The notes beneath the pieces were generated by a model. That model ran no database searches and was not told where the DNA came from. It saw only the letters and a program-made list of their open reading frames with translations. From assembly GCA_903959115.1 (NCBI GenBank), contig CAJBVU010000116.1, positions 1 through 8,730 of the forward strand: 8,730 nt of DNA, given 5' to 3'. Shown here one piece after another: positions 1 through 7,214 of this stretch. The DNA is from an uncultured Bacteroidota bacterium (GTDB lineage Bacteria > Bacteroidota > Bacteroidia > NS11-12g > UBA955). A program made the position numbers and the translations under genes. Each line of letters begins with the position of its first letter. The first letter of the stretch is position 1.

Positions 1-26
1 AGGCTGCCTTTCTTGAAAATGTAAGA

Positions 27-55
27 TTGTCATTAAAATAACGACTTTCACTTTG
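27..55 (+). promoter_or_regulatory. Possible Bacteroidota-type promoter for the cox operon
   Basis: A TTG at 27-29 is followed after 18 bases by TCACTTTG at 48-55. This resembles the Bacteroidota sigma factor pattern (TTG near -33 and TAnnTTTG near -7), with one mismatch in the second position of the -7 box. It would place the transcript start near position 60 and leave a 5' leader of about 55 bases before coxB. The AT-rich leader makes chance matches likely, and the operon may also be read from genes further upstream, so this is only a candidate. Confidence 0.3.
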
Positions 56-114
56 TAAAACCTTAGTAAAAACTCTAAATTCGCGCATTGAAAATCCTTA
101 AAAAGGCTCAAGAA

Positions 115-1578
115 ATGATGCTCACACTACCTAAAAAATCATTCAACTTATTGAATAAGAAGTTGTTATCATTGTTGATGGCTTGCATGGCCACGGTAAT
201 GTCTTTTGCGCAAGCAGCAAGCGATGTCATTCAACCTCCCCAGGAATTTGATCCTAGCAGCTGGAATTGGATGAATATTTTGATTTGCGCGTTGATTTTG
301 TTAATCACTTTGGTGATTGCTCGCGCTTTCGATATTGGCGGTTTGGCAGAAAAAATCACAGGCAAAAAGATTGTGAATCCTCACAAGATAAATGCCATTG
401 TGGGTATAGTGGTTTTGATCTTAGGATTTGTTGGTGTTTGGTACGAAATGAAGTATCATGGAAAATTCTTGTTGCTGTCGAATTCGGCATCAGAACATGG
501 TGCTGAATTGGATTCAATGTTCATGTGGACATTCGGATTTACATTCGTTGTCTTTATCCTAACAGAGTTTTTGTTGTTCTATTTCATGATTCGTTATTAC
601 TATCGTGAAGATCGTAAGGCGGATTATTTCTTTCACAATAATAAATTGGAGATTGTTTGGACTATCGTTCCTGCAATTGTGTTGACATTTTTGGTGTTGC
701 GTGGATTTAATGTATGGACGAAAATCACTCAGACGCCAAACGACAAAGCGGAGGAAGTAGAAATTTTTGCTTATCAGTTTGGATGGAAGGCTCGTTATGC
801 TGGAGAGGACAAGAAATTGGGTGAGAATAGTTTTGTAATGATTTCAGGTACTAATCCTTTGGGATTGGCAGTGGAAGATGAGGCTGACAAATTGAAGGCT
901 ACGTTGCAAACGGAAATCGACGAAATCAAAGCAAAGTTGGCATCAGCCAATGACTCAACTGTTGTTTGGAGAGCTGCTTTGAACAAAATGGAATCTACCG
1001 GTTTGAGTAATACTTACGTTTCTGAGTATAAGGCATTGAGAGAAAAAGTGTTGGATGCGGAAAGTGGCGCATATGTTCGCCAGATGGAGAAGGAAAAGAA
1101 ACGCAAAGAAACAAACATCAAGCGTGTAGACTTGTTCAAGAGCAAGCAAGAGATTTTCAATAAGGCGGCTTATGATGATCGTGTAACTACGGAAATCGTA
1201 TTGATAAAGAATAAGCCATATATGTTCCGTTTCCGTGCTCGTGATGTAATTCACTCAGCGTATATGCCTGAGTTCCGTGCGCAGATGAACTGTGTACCTG
1301 GAATGAGTACAGTGTTCCCATTCACGCCAATCAAAACAACTGTGGAAGCGCGCAAGGCGAAAGGAAACGACAAATTCGATTATTATTTGTATTGCAATAA
1401 AATTTGCGGTGCGGCCCACTACAACATGAAAATCAAAATCACGGTTGTGGGTTCAGAAGCAGAATATCAAACATGGTTGGCTGCGCAGGCCAAGGTAGTG
1501 GCTCCTCCGGTTGAGGCGGCTCCAGCTACTCCTGCATCTGATTCAACTGCTGTTTTACCCGCCGTTGCCGTTAACTAA
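115..1578 (+). CDS. coxB: Cytochrome c oxidase subunit II (CuA subunit) with a long insertion
   Basis: This subunit takes electrons from cytochrome c through the binuclear CuA centre on the periplasmic face and passes them to heme a in CoxA. I chose ATG 115 (487 residues) because AAAGG lies 8 bases upstream; the frame is open back to a TTG at 88, and ATG 118 is also possible. A signal peptide covers about residues 1-35 (ending SFAQAA). Membrane helices follow near 52-72, 92-112, 137-161 and 178-199. The CuA domain carries H380 and the motif CNKICGAAHYNM (C427, C431, H435, M438); the aromatic segment YQFGW precedes it. Residues about 253-353 are an extra, charged, partly coiled-coil insertion, which explains the length above the usual 340-400 for relatives as I remember them. 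The C-terminus is an Ala/Pro-rich tail, not a fused cytochrome c. Family call is certain; start is less so. Confidence 0.96.
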   Translation: MMLTLPKKSFNLLNKKLLSLLMACMATVMSFAQAASDVIQPPQEFDPSSWNWMNILICALILLITLVIARAFDIGGLAEKITGKKIVNPHKINAIVGIVVLILGFVGVWYEMKYHGKFLLLSNSASEHGAELDSMFMWTFGFTFVVFILTEFLLFYFMIRYYYREDRKADYFFHNNKLEIVWTIVPAIVLTFLVLRGFNVWTKITQTPNDKAEEVEIFAYQFGWKARYAGEDKKLGENSFVMISGTNPLGLAVEDEADKLKATLQTEIDEIKAKLASANDSTVVWRAALNKMESTGLSNTYVSEYKALREKVLDAESGAYVRQMEKEKKRKETNIKRVDLFKSKQEIFNKAAYDDRVTTEIVLIKNKPYMFRFRARDVIHSAYMPEFRAQMNCVPGMSTVFPFTPIKTTVEARKAKGNDKFDYYLYCNKICGAAHYNMKIKITVVGSEAEYQTWLAAQAKVVAPPVEAAPATPASDSTAVLPAVAVN

Positions 1579-1611
1579 TTTATCAATAAAAAAAGAATCA
1601 ATCATATTCAT

Positions 1612-3504
1612 ATGAGCACTTCAGCATCACACGCAGCAGATCACCACGGTCACGATCACCATCACCAGGAATCGTTTATTAGCAAGTACGTATTCTCGAT
1701 GGATCACAAGATGATCTCCAAGCAATTCTTGATTACAGGAATTATTATGGGGGTTATTGGAATGGGTATGTCGTTGTTATTCCGTTTGCAATTGGCTTGG
1801 CCCGATGAGCAATTCGGTATATTGGAAATGTTATTAGGCAAATGGGCCGTTGATGGAAAATTGGATCCTAACTTTTACATGGGATTGGTTACCAGTCACG
1901 GAACAATTATGGTATTTTATGTATTGACAGCCGGTCTGAGTGGTACATTTAGTAACCTATTGATTCCATTGCAGATTGGTGCGAGAGATATGGCATCGCC
2001 GTTCATGAACATGTTGAGCTACTGGTTCTTCTTCTTGTCGAGCGTTGTCTTGTTGGTCTCTGTAGGCGTTGAAACAGGTCCTGCGTCAGCTGGATGGACG
2101 GTTTACCCTCCTTTGAGTGCTTTGGAAAAGGCTATGCCTGGTTCAGGATTGGGTATGACATTGTGGTTGGTAGCGATTGCATTATTTATTATTTCTGCAC
2201 TTTTGGGTGGTATGAACTATATCGCGACTGTATTGAACCAACGTACAAAGGGAATGAGCATGAATCGTATGCCATTAACCATTTGGGCTTTCTTGTTCAC
2301 TGCCGTTTTGGGATTGTTGTCGTTCCCGGTATTGTTGGGCGCATCTTTGTTCTTGATTTTCGACCGTAGTTTCGGTACATCGTTCTATTTGAGCGATATT
2401 TATTTGGAGGGTATTGGCGCACTTGAAAACGTAGGTGGTAGCCCAGTATTGTACCAACACTTATTTTGGTTCTTAGGTCACCCTGAGGTATATATCATTT
2501 TGATGCCTGCTTTGGGTATCACATCAGAGGTAATTTCTACCAATGCACGCAAGCCAATCTTTGGTTACACTGCGATGATTATCTCTTTGATGGGTATTAG
2601 TATCCTTTCTTTCATCGTATGGGGACACCACATGTTTATCACAGGTATGAATCCTTTCTTGGGTTCTGTATTTATGATTTTGACATTGATTATTGCGGTG
2701 CCATCGGCGGTGAAGGCGTTTAACTACTTAACTACTTTATGGCGTGGTAACTTGCGCTTTACTCCAGCGATGTTGTTCTCTATTGGATTGGTGAGTTTCT
2801 TCATCTCTGGTGGATTAACAGGTATCTATTTGGGTAATGCGGCAATGGATATCCAATTGCACGATTCCTATTTTGTAGTCGCTCACTTCCACTTGGTAAT
2901 GGGTAGTGCTGCAATTTTTGGAATGTTCGCGGGTATTTACCATTGGTTCCCTCGTATGTACGGTAGAATGATGAATAACACATTGGGTTATTTCCACTTC
3001 TGGTTAACATTCATCTCAGCTTACTTGGTGTTCTTCCCAATGCACTTTATGGGATTGGCAGGCGTTCCACGTCGTTACTACCAATTCACTTTGATGGAAG
3101 ATTTCAGCGTTTGGGCTGATGTAAATAAATTGATTACAGTTTCAGCGATTGTGGGTGGTTTTGCTCAGTTGTTGTTCCTTTACAACTTCTTCGTAAGCAT
3201 CTTTAGAGGTAAAAAAGCCGATCAAAATCCATGGTTGTCGAATACTTTGGAATGGACATCACCAATGGATGTGCGTTTGCACGGAAACTGGCCTGGTGAA
3301 TTGCCAACTGTTTATCGTGGTCCTCACGAATACAGTCGTCCTGACCGTGAATTGGATTACTTCCCACAGAACGAGCCCGATGAAACTGCACCAGAGGTTT
3401 TTGAACCTGCGGTAGTAACAGAGGCTCCGAAAGCAGAAGAAGTTCCAGCGGAAAACAGCGTATTCTTTGCAGCAATCAAGCGTGTATTCGGTTTGAGCCG
3501 TTAA
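1612..3504 (+). CDS. coxA: Cytochrome c oxidase subunit I (heme a, heme a3-CuB), A1 type
   Basis: This is the catalytic subunit that reduces O2 to water and pumps protons. All the key residues are visible in its 630 residues: H96 and H427 as heme a ligands, H425 as heme a3 ligand, H290, H339 and H340 as CuB ligands, and Y294 in GHPEVY for the His-Tyr crosslink. The D pathway is intact (D126 with N115 and N133, and E292), as is the K pathway (K368, T403), which marks it as an A1-type pump. R487-R488 would hold the heme propionates. About 12 membrane helices lie between residues 35 and 535. Seven histidines sit within residues 7-18 of the cytoplasmic N-terminus, and residues about 585-630 form an acidic, Pro-rich C-terminal extension. 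It begins 33 bases after coxB, and its TAA shares one base with the ATG of ctaA. Confidence 0.98.
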   Translation: MSTSASHAADHHGHDHHHQESFISKYVFSMDHKMISKQFLITGIIMGVIGMGMSLLFRLQLAWPDEQFGILEMLLGKWAVDGKLDPNFYMGLVTSHGTIMVFYVLTAGLSGTFSNLLIPLQIGARDMASPFMNMLSYWFFFLSSVVLLVSVGVETGPASAGWTVYPPLSALEKAMPGSGLGMTLWLVAIALFIISALLGGMNYIATVLNQRTKGMSMNRMPLTIWAFLFTAVLGLLSFPVLLGASLFLIFDRSFGTSFYLSDIYLEGIGALENVGGSPVLYQHLFWFLGHPEVYIILMPALGITSEVISTNARKPIFGYTAMIISLMGISILSFIVWGHHMFITGMNPFLGSVFMILTLIIAVPSAVKAFNYLTTLWRGNLRFTPAMLFSIGLVSFFISGGLTGIYLGNAAMDIQLHDSYFVVAHFHLVMGSAAIFGMFAGIYHWFPRMYGRMMNNTLGYFHFWLTFISAYLVFFPMHFMGLAGVPRRYYQFTLMEDFSVWADVNKLITVSAIVGGFAQLLFLYNFFVSIFRGKKADQNPWLSNTLEWTSPMDVRLHGNWPGELPTVYRGPHEYSRPDRELDYFPQNEPDETAPEVFEPAVVTEAPKAEEVPAENSVFFAAIKRVFGLSR

Positions 3505-4592
3505 TGCAACGCAGCAACGATATTATATTAAAATTATACAGACGGATAGGTTTATATACCTGTTCGTCTGTTTTTTTATTGTTCTTTTTGGGAGGACTGG
3601 TAAGAGCCACCGGTAGTGGTATGGGATGTCCGGATTGGCCCAAATGTTTTGGTTTATGGGCCCCACCCACATGTGATTGTGATCTGCCTGTCAATTACCA
3701 AGAGATATATTTAAAAAAGCGCCTACAGAAGGTTGAGCGATTTGCCAAGGTGTTAAATGGAATGGGTTTTCAGGGTGCAGCCAATCGTTTGCTTACAGAC
3801 CCATCCGTAAAGGCCCCAGAGGAGTTCCATCCGGTAAAAGCATGGATTGAGTACATCAATCGTTTGTTTGGCGTTTTAAGTGGTTTTTTTGCGTTGATCT
3901 ATTTTGGAATGATGCTCCGCTATCGCAAAATCATTCAGGGAAAGCGATGGGGGTTGTTAGGCCTACTCTTTTTGTTATTGAACGGTTGGTTGGGTAGTTT
4001 GGTTGTGGCGACAAATCTGTTGCCGGGTGTTGTGACATTGCATTTTTTGTTGAGCTTCATGTGTCTTTTTGCTTACATGGTTTCTATGCATCGGGCGCAA
4101 TCGTTTTCTTTTCAGCACACGGAAATTTTATCGTCCCGGAAATGGTTTGCGGTTTGGGCGGTGGTGTTTGTGGTTTTGATATTGGGTGCGTGGACGCGAG
4201 AGCAAGTGGATCAGATGCGTTTGGCTGGAACATTGTATGTAGACGCGGATGAAACGGCGTTTTTGGGATATGGTATGTTGGATGTTTTTTCGATGGATTG
4301 GCTATTCTCATTGCATCGCTATGTGCCATTTGTAATTTTGGGTTGGATGTTATGGCTGATTGGAAAGGAACCAAAAATCGCATCAGAAGGGGGATTTAAA
4401 TCAAAATTAAGCAGACCGTTGTGGGTGATTTGCATGATCTGCATAGTCCAGATTGCGTTGGGGGTTATTCATATCTGGTTTGTGATACCATCTTGGGCAC
4501 AAGTTTCTCACGTTGTGGTGGGTAGCGCCCTAATTAGCTATATTTTTGCAGTGTATTTATCAACCCTTTCAAATAAGTCAACTCATTCATGA
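3504..4592 (+). CDS. ctaA: Heme A synthase (COX15/CtaA family)
   Basis: The enzyme oxidises the C8 methyl of heme O to a formyl group, giving heme A for CoxA. The 362 residues form about eight membrane helices (near 17-36, 118-138, 149-169, 176-195, 214-231, 264-285, 307-326, 333-352). The family signature GGLVRATGSGMGCPDWPKC covers residues 30-48, with cysteines at 42 and 48 in the first external loop, plus C57 and C59. Heme-ligand histidines are seen at H180, H271 and H336. The fourth classical position, in the ExxH motif of helix 2, is Asn here (E116, N119 in EYINR), a form I associate with Bacteroidota. The ATG overlaps the coxA stop by one base (TAATG). Codons 12-25 form a strong terminator-like hairpin. 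The start is supported because TM1 needs these codons. Confidence 0.94.
   Translation: MQRSNDIILKLYRRIGLYTCSSVFLLFFLGGLVRATGSGMGCPDWPKCFGLWAPPTCDCDLPVNYQEIYLKKRLQKVERFAKVLNGMGFQGAANRLLTDPSVKAPEEFHPVKAWIEYINRLFGVLSGFFALIYFGMMLRYRKIIQGKRWGLLGLLFLLLNGWLGSLVVATNLLPGVVTLHFLLSFMCLFAYMVSMHRAQSFSFQHTEILSSRKWFAVWAVVFVVLILGAWTREQVDQMRLAGTLYVDADETAFLGYGMLDVFSMDWLFSLHRYVPFVILGWMLWLIGKEPKIASEGGFKSKLSRPLWVICMICIVQIALGVIHIWFVIPSWAQVSHVVVGSALISYIFAVYLSTLSNKSTHS
3538..3577 (+). terminator. Intrinsic-terminator-like hairpin inside the 5' end of ctaA
   Basis: The arms 3538-3551 and 3558-3571 pair over 14 positions without a bulge (12 Watson-Crick pairs and two G-U wobbles at 3545/3564 and 3547/3562), around the six-base loop TTATAT. 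A run of seven T follows at 3571-3577, the first being part of the stem. This is the textbook form of a rho-independent terminator. It lies 34 bases after the coxA stop codon but within codons 12-27 of ctaA. I infer that it could terminate a share of transcripts after coxBA, giving more structural subunits than heme A synthase; ribosomes entering ctaA could suppress it. Function is not proven by sequence. Confidence 0.6.
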
Positions 4593-5464
4593 ATCCTACC
4601 GTAAAAGCCTTTGCACAGCTCATTAAATTCCGTCTTACGGCGAGTGTTGCGGCAACCTCGGTATTTGGTTATATTTTGGGTTGTAAATTGAATGCAGACG
4701 GTGACTGGAGGAGTTTGTTTGATTGGGTAACATTTTCGGGGGTGTTGATTGGTGGTATGTTGGTGGTTTTTGCATCAAATGGTCTCAATCAGATCATCGA
4801 AAAAGAAAATGATGGCAAGATGACGCGCACTGCGCAGAGGCCCATCGTAGAAGAACGAATCTCATTGTCTCAGGCAATTACCTTTTGTTGGATCACTGGA
4901 ATTCTGGGTATTCTTATCTTATCGTTCACAACACCTTTTGTGGCTGTATTTCTATCGGGCTTGTCATTGGCGATTTACGTCTTCGTGTATACGCCCATGA
5001 AACAGACCACCAATATGTCGGTGATGATTGGAGCAATTCCAGGCGCATTACCACCTTTGATTGGTTATACGGCGGTAGTGGGTAGAATCGATGAGCCTGG
5101 CATGATGTTGTTTTTGGTGCAGTTTTTTTGGCAATTTCCGCATTTTTGGTCGATTGCTTGGTTGCTGCACGACGATTATCAGAAGGCGGGTTATTGGTTG
5201 TTGCCTTCGTCTGGTGGACGTGATAAAAAGAGTGGATATCAGATACTTACCTACACTGTTTTGTTGATTATCATCAGTATGACGCCTATTTATTATGGCA
5301 TGGCGGGACCTAAATCGTTGATTTTGATTCTTCCCATGTCGATTTGGTTATTGATGAAATCAGTCGCCTTATTTCGGAGTTTAGAGATTCCTGATGCGAG
5401 AAAATTGTTGTATGCAACATTGGTATACACCCCATTGGTTTTTTTAGGATATATCATTTTTTAA
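4589..5464 (+). CDS. ctaB: Protoheme IX farnesyltransferase (heme O synthase)
   Basis: This UbiA-family prenyltransferase joins farnesyl diphosphate to heme B, making heme O, the substrate of the CtaA encoded just upstream. The 291 residues are largely hydrophobic, with about nine membrane helices. The first diphosphate/Mg motif is N67-xxx-E71-xxx-D75 followed by MTRTAQRP (78-85). The second position is Glu where many proteobacterial enzymes have Asp. YTPMKQTT at 134-141 matches the conserved YTxxLKRxT loop, and HDDYQKAG at 194-201 is the second acidic motif. The reading frame starts inside the ctaA stop (ATGA, four-base overlap), which suggests translational coupling and matched amounts of the two enzymes. 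Length and motifs are normal for the family. Confidence 0.95.
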   Translation: MNPTVKAFAQLIKFRLTASVAATSVFGYILGCKLNADGDWRSLFDWVTFSGVLIGGMLVVFASNGLNQIIEKENDGKMTRTAQRPIVEERISLSQAITFCWITGILGILILSFTTPFVAVFLSGLSLAIYVFVYTPMKQTTNMSVMIGAIPGALPPLIGYTAVVGRIDEPGMMLFLVQFFWQFPHFWSIAWLLHDDYQKAGYWLLPSSGGRDKKSGYQILTYTVLLIIISMTPIYYGMAGPKSLILILPMSIWLLMKSVALFRSLEIPDARKLLYATLVYTPLVFLGYIIF

Positions 5465-5465
5465 T

Positions 5466-6068
5466 ATGGATAATAACATGAATAAGAAAGTCAAGGATCC
5501 AACACCTTTGATTCCACCAGCGAAGTTCACTTTGTGGTTGTTTATGTTGGCAAGTGCGATGTTATTTGCTGCATTTGTGAGCGCTTTTGTGGTGCATATG
5601 CCGGACGGTGAGGCAAAAAAGATGTGGACATCGTTTGATTTGCCCATTTACTTTTTTTATTCTCTAATCATTGCAGTAGCTTGTTCGATTACGATTCAAT
5701 TGGCAACCAACGCCGCTAAACAGGATGAGTTGAGTAAGAACAAATGGATGATTGTATTAACCTTGTTCTTGTCGGCCTTATTTACTTTATCTCAATACTT
5801 AGGATGGAAGCAATTGGTTAACATGGATTTAACATTTGTTAATCGCAGACCCGAGGACATTTCAGCGAGTTATGTTTGGGTAATTACAGTGTTACATTTC
5901 GTTCACATTTTGGCTGGAGTAATCTTGCTTTTGGTCGCCCTTTTCAAATCAATCAAATTGGAAATTCACAAAAAACAAATCACCTTTATGTCAATTACGA
6001 GTACTTATTGGCATTTTGTGGGATTTCTGTGGTTTATATTGTATTTATTTCTTTATTTCGCAAGGTAA
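5466..6068 (+). CDS. Cytochrome c oxidase subunit III, first (short, divergent) copy
   Basis: A 200-residue membrane protein of the heme-copper oxidase subunit III family, with five predicted helices near residues 22-43, 60-83, 94-111, 134-160 and 180-199. The pair of segments LHFVHILAGV (143-152) and YWHFVGFLWF (181-190) matches the last two helices of subunit III, where HxxHxxxG and YWHFVDxxW are typical. The usual Asp of the latter motif is Gly here. Subunit III stabilises CoxA and supports proton uptake. The ATG follows the ctaB stop by one base; an in-frame ATG at 5478 is an alternative start. It stands next to a longer subunit III gene, an arrangement I associate with Bacteroidota. Whether both copies sit in the same complex cannot be told from sequence. 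Confidence 0.85.
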   Translation: MDNNMNKKVKDPTPLIPPAKFTLWLFMLASAMLFAAFVSAFVVHMPDGEAKKMWTSFDLPIYFFYSLIIAVACSITIQLATNAAKQDELSKNKWMIVLTLFLSALFTLSQYLGWKQLVNMDLTFVNRRPEDISASYVWVITVLHFVHILAGVILLLVALFKSIKLEIHKKQITFMSITSTYWHFVGFLWFILYLFLYFAR

Positions 6069-6077
6069 TTTTTCCCA

Positions 6078-6848
6078 ATGGCAAATCATACAACAACAGA
6101 AGCATCTTTTGAAAACCAACCCACTTGGTCTGGAGGTCGTTCTCCTTTCAATGTGAGTTATGGAAAATTGATGATGTGGATCTTCCTTTTATCGGATGCG
6201 TTCACGTTTTCATCACTATTGGTACAATATGGTACGCAGCGTTTTTCGAACGTAGTTACTCCAATTACCACAAAATGGCCTGATCCAGCATCGATCTTTA
6301 ATCACTTCCCAGGAATGCATGGCTTTCACTTGCCATTGTTGTTTGTGAGTGTAATGACGTTCATTTTGATTTTGAGTTCAGTAACGATGGTATTGGCGGT
6401 TGAAGCGGGTCACCGTAACAGCAAGAAGGAAGTTTCAAAATTCATGATTTATACCATTTTTGGTGGATTGGCATTCTTGGGCTGTCAGGCTTGGGAGTGG
6501 TATACTTTCATTGGTGAAGGCGCTCGTTTGGATGGTAATACATTTGGAATTACGAAGCAAGGATATGACCACTTACACAGTGTGGGTTTTGGAAGTCATT
6601 TTGAGTGGTTAGACGGCGACAGAACTTTTGGACCTGTGCCATTTGCGGCGTTGTTCTTTATTGTAACGGGTTTCCACGGTTTCCACGTGTTTAGTGGTGT
6701 GGTAATCAACGTGGTGGTTTATATCATGACAGTTCGCGGCGTATTTGAACGTCGTGGTCATTATGAAATGATTGAGAAGGCCGGTTTGTATTGGCACTTC
6801 GTGGATCTTGTTTGGGTATTCGTATTTACCTTCTTCTACCTCATCTAA
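6078..6848 (+). CDS. coxC: Cytochrome c oxidase subunit III, second copy
   Basis: This 256-residue protein is the more canonical subunit III of the two. Helix 1 carries MWIFLLSDAFTF (33-44), the counterpart of the family's WxFLxSE motif with Asp in place of Glu. CQAWEWY (136-142) holds the conserved Glu after helix 3. HGFHVFSGV (200-208) and YWHFVDLVWVFVF (238-250) are the classic last-two-helix motifs, complete with the Asp that the preceding copy lacks. An extracytoplasmic segment rich in Gly, Asp and His (about 146-187) lies between the middle helices. The gene starts nine bases after the first copy and is followed after 18 bases by the subunit IV gene. Assignment to the oxidase complex is secure from motifs and context. 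Confidence 0.93.
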   Translation: MANHTTTEASFENQPTWSGGRSPFNVSYGKLMMWIFLLSDAFTFSSLLVQYGTQRFSNVVTPITTKWPDPASIFNHFPGMHGFHLPLLFVSVMTFILILSSVTMVLAVEAGHRNSKKEVSKFMIYTIFGGLAFLGCQAWEWYTFIGEGARLDGNTFGITKQGYDHLHSVGFGSHFEWLDGDRTFGPVPFAALFFIVTGFHGFHVFSGVVINVVVYIMTVRGVFERRGHYEMIEKAGLYWHFVDLVWVFVFTFFYLI

Positions 6849-6866
6849 TTGTTAAATAGTATCAGT

Positions 6867-7211
6867 ATGGAATTCTATAATAAACCTGGAGAGTACGACG
6901 CAATCAATTACATCCCTCATACCGAGAGTCATGGTACGAAGGAACTTTGGAAGACATTTTGGCTGTTGTTGGGGATTACCCTTTTTGATTTTATGATTTA
7001 TTTTGTGATGCCAGCAAGTGGCTTCAGAAACTTTATTTTTATCTTTTTTGGATTGGTTAAAGCGTATTTCATTGTGGGTGCATTCATGCACTTGAAGCAT
7101 GAAAAAATGACTTTAGCCTTAATTATTTTGGTACCCACCATTTTCATTTGCGGATTAATCATCGGACTTCTTTACGAGGGTTCTGCATTGGAAGTGATGA
7201 AGTCGATGTAA
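6867..7211 (+). CDS. Cytochrome c oxidase subunit IV (prokaryotic COX4/CyoD-like)
   Basis: A 114-residue protein with three predicted membrane helices (about residues 29-47, 55-75 and 83-104). The segment KAYFIVGAFMHLKHEK (about 67-82) matches the signature of prokaryotic oxidase subunit IV (COX4_pro/CyoD), which ends helix 2 with a FMHL-K stretch. The subunit is a small accessory part that helps stabilise the core. The open frame runs back to a TTG at 6849 directly after the coxC stop, but ATG 6867 is the natural start and gives the usual acidic N-terminus. It is followed after three bases by the sco gene. Position and motif make the call firm, although small subunits diverge quickly. Confidence 0.86.
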   Translation: MEFYNKPGEYDAINYIPHTESHGTKELWKTFWLLLGITLFDFMIYFVMPASGFRNFIFIFFGLVKAYFIVGAFMHLKHEKMTLALIILVPTIFICGLIIGLLYEGSALEVMKSM

Positions 7212-7214
7212 TCC

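Noticed and set aside
3..41. An open frame ending in TAA at 39-41 (AAFLENVRLSLK) that could be the tail of an upstream gene.
   Set aside because: Only 12 codons are visible with no recognisable motif; another frame also ends nearby (TAA 22-24), so neither can be preferred. In related genomes alternative complex III genes often precede coxB, but nothing here proves it.
88..114. TTG start at 88 giving a nine-residue longer CoxB.
   Set aside because: ATG 115 has an AAAGG at a proper distance and still leaves a complete signal peptide; the extension adds nothing recognisable.
1393..1428. CxxxC motif in CoxB considered as a fused cytochrome c heme site.
   Set aside because: There is no CXXCH; the motif is the CuA site, and the C-terminal tail is Ala/Pro-rich without cysteine.
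2801..3010. Open frames on the minus strand, here and at 955-1254, 3203-3475, 4084-4383 and 7557-7841.
   Set aside because: They lie fully inside strongly conserved plus-strand genes, have low-complexity or odd compositions, and show no domain; they are antisense shadows.
5110..5128. T-rich runs within ctaB and also near 3885, 4273, 5438 and 5650 as possible terminators.
   Set aside because: I found no stable inverted repeat directly before these runs; they encode Phe/Leu in membrane helices.
6849..6866. TTG start for the subunit IV gene directly after the coxC stop.
   Set aside because: ATG 6867 is in frame, gives the expected family length, and needs no rare start.
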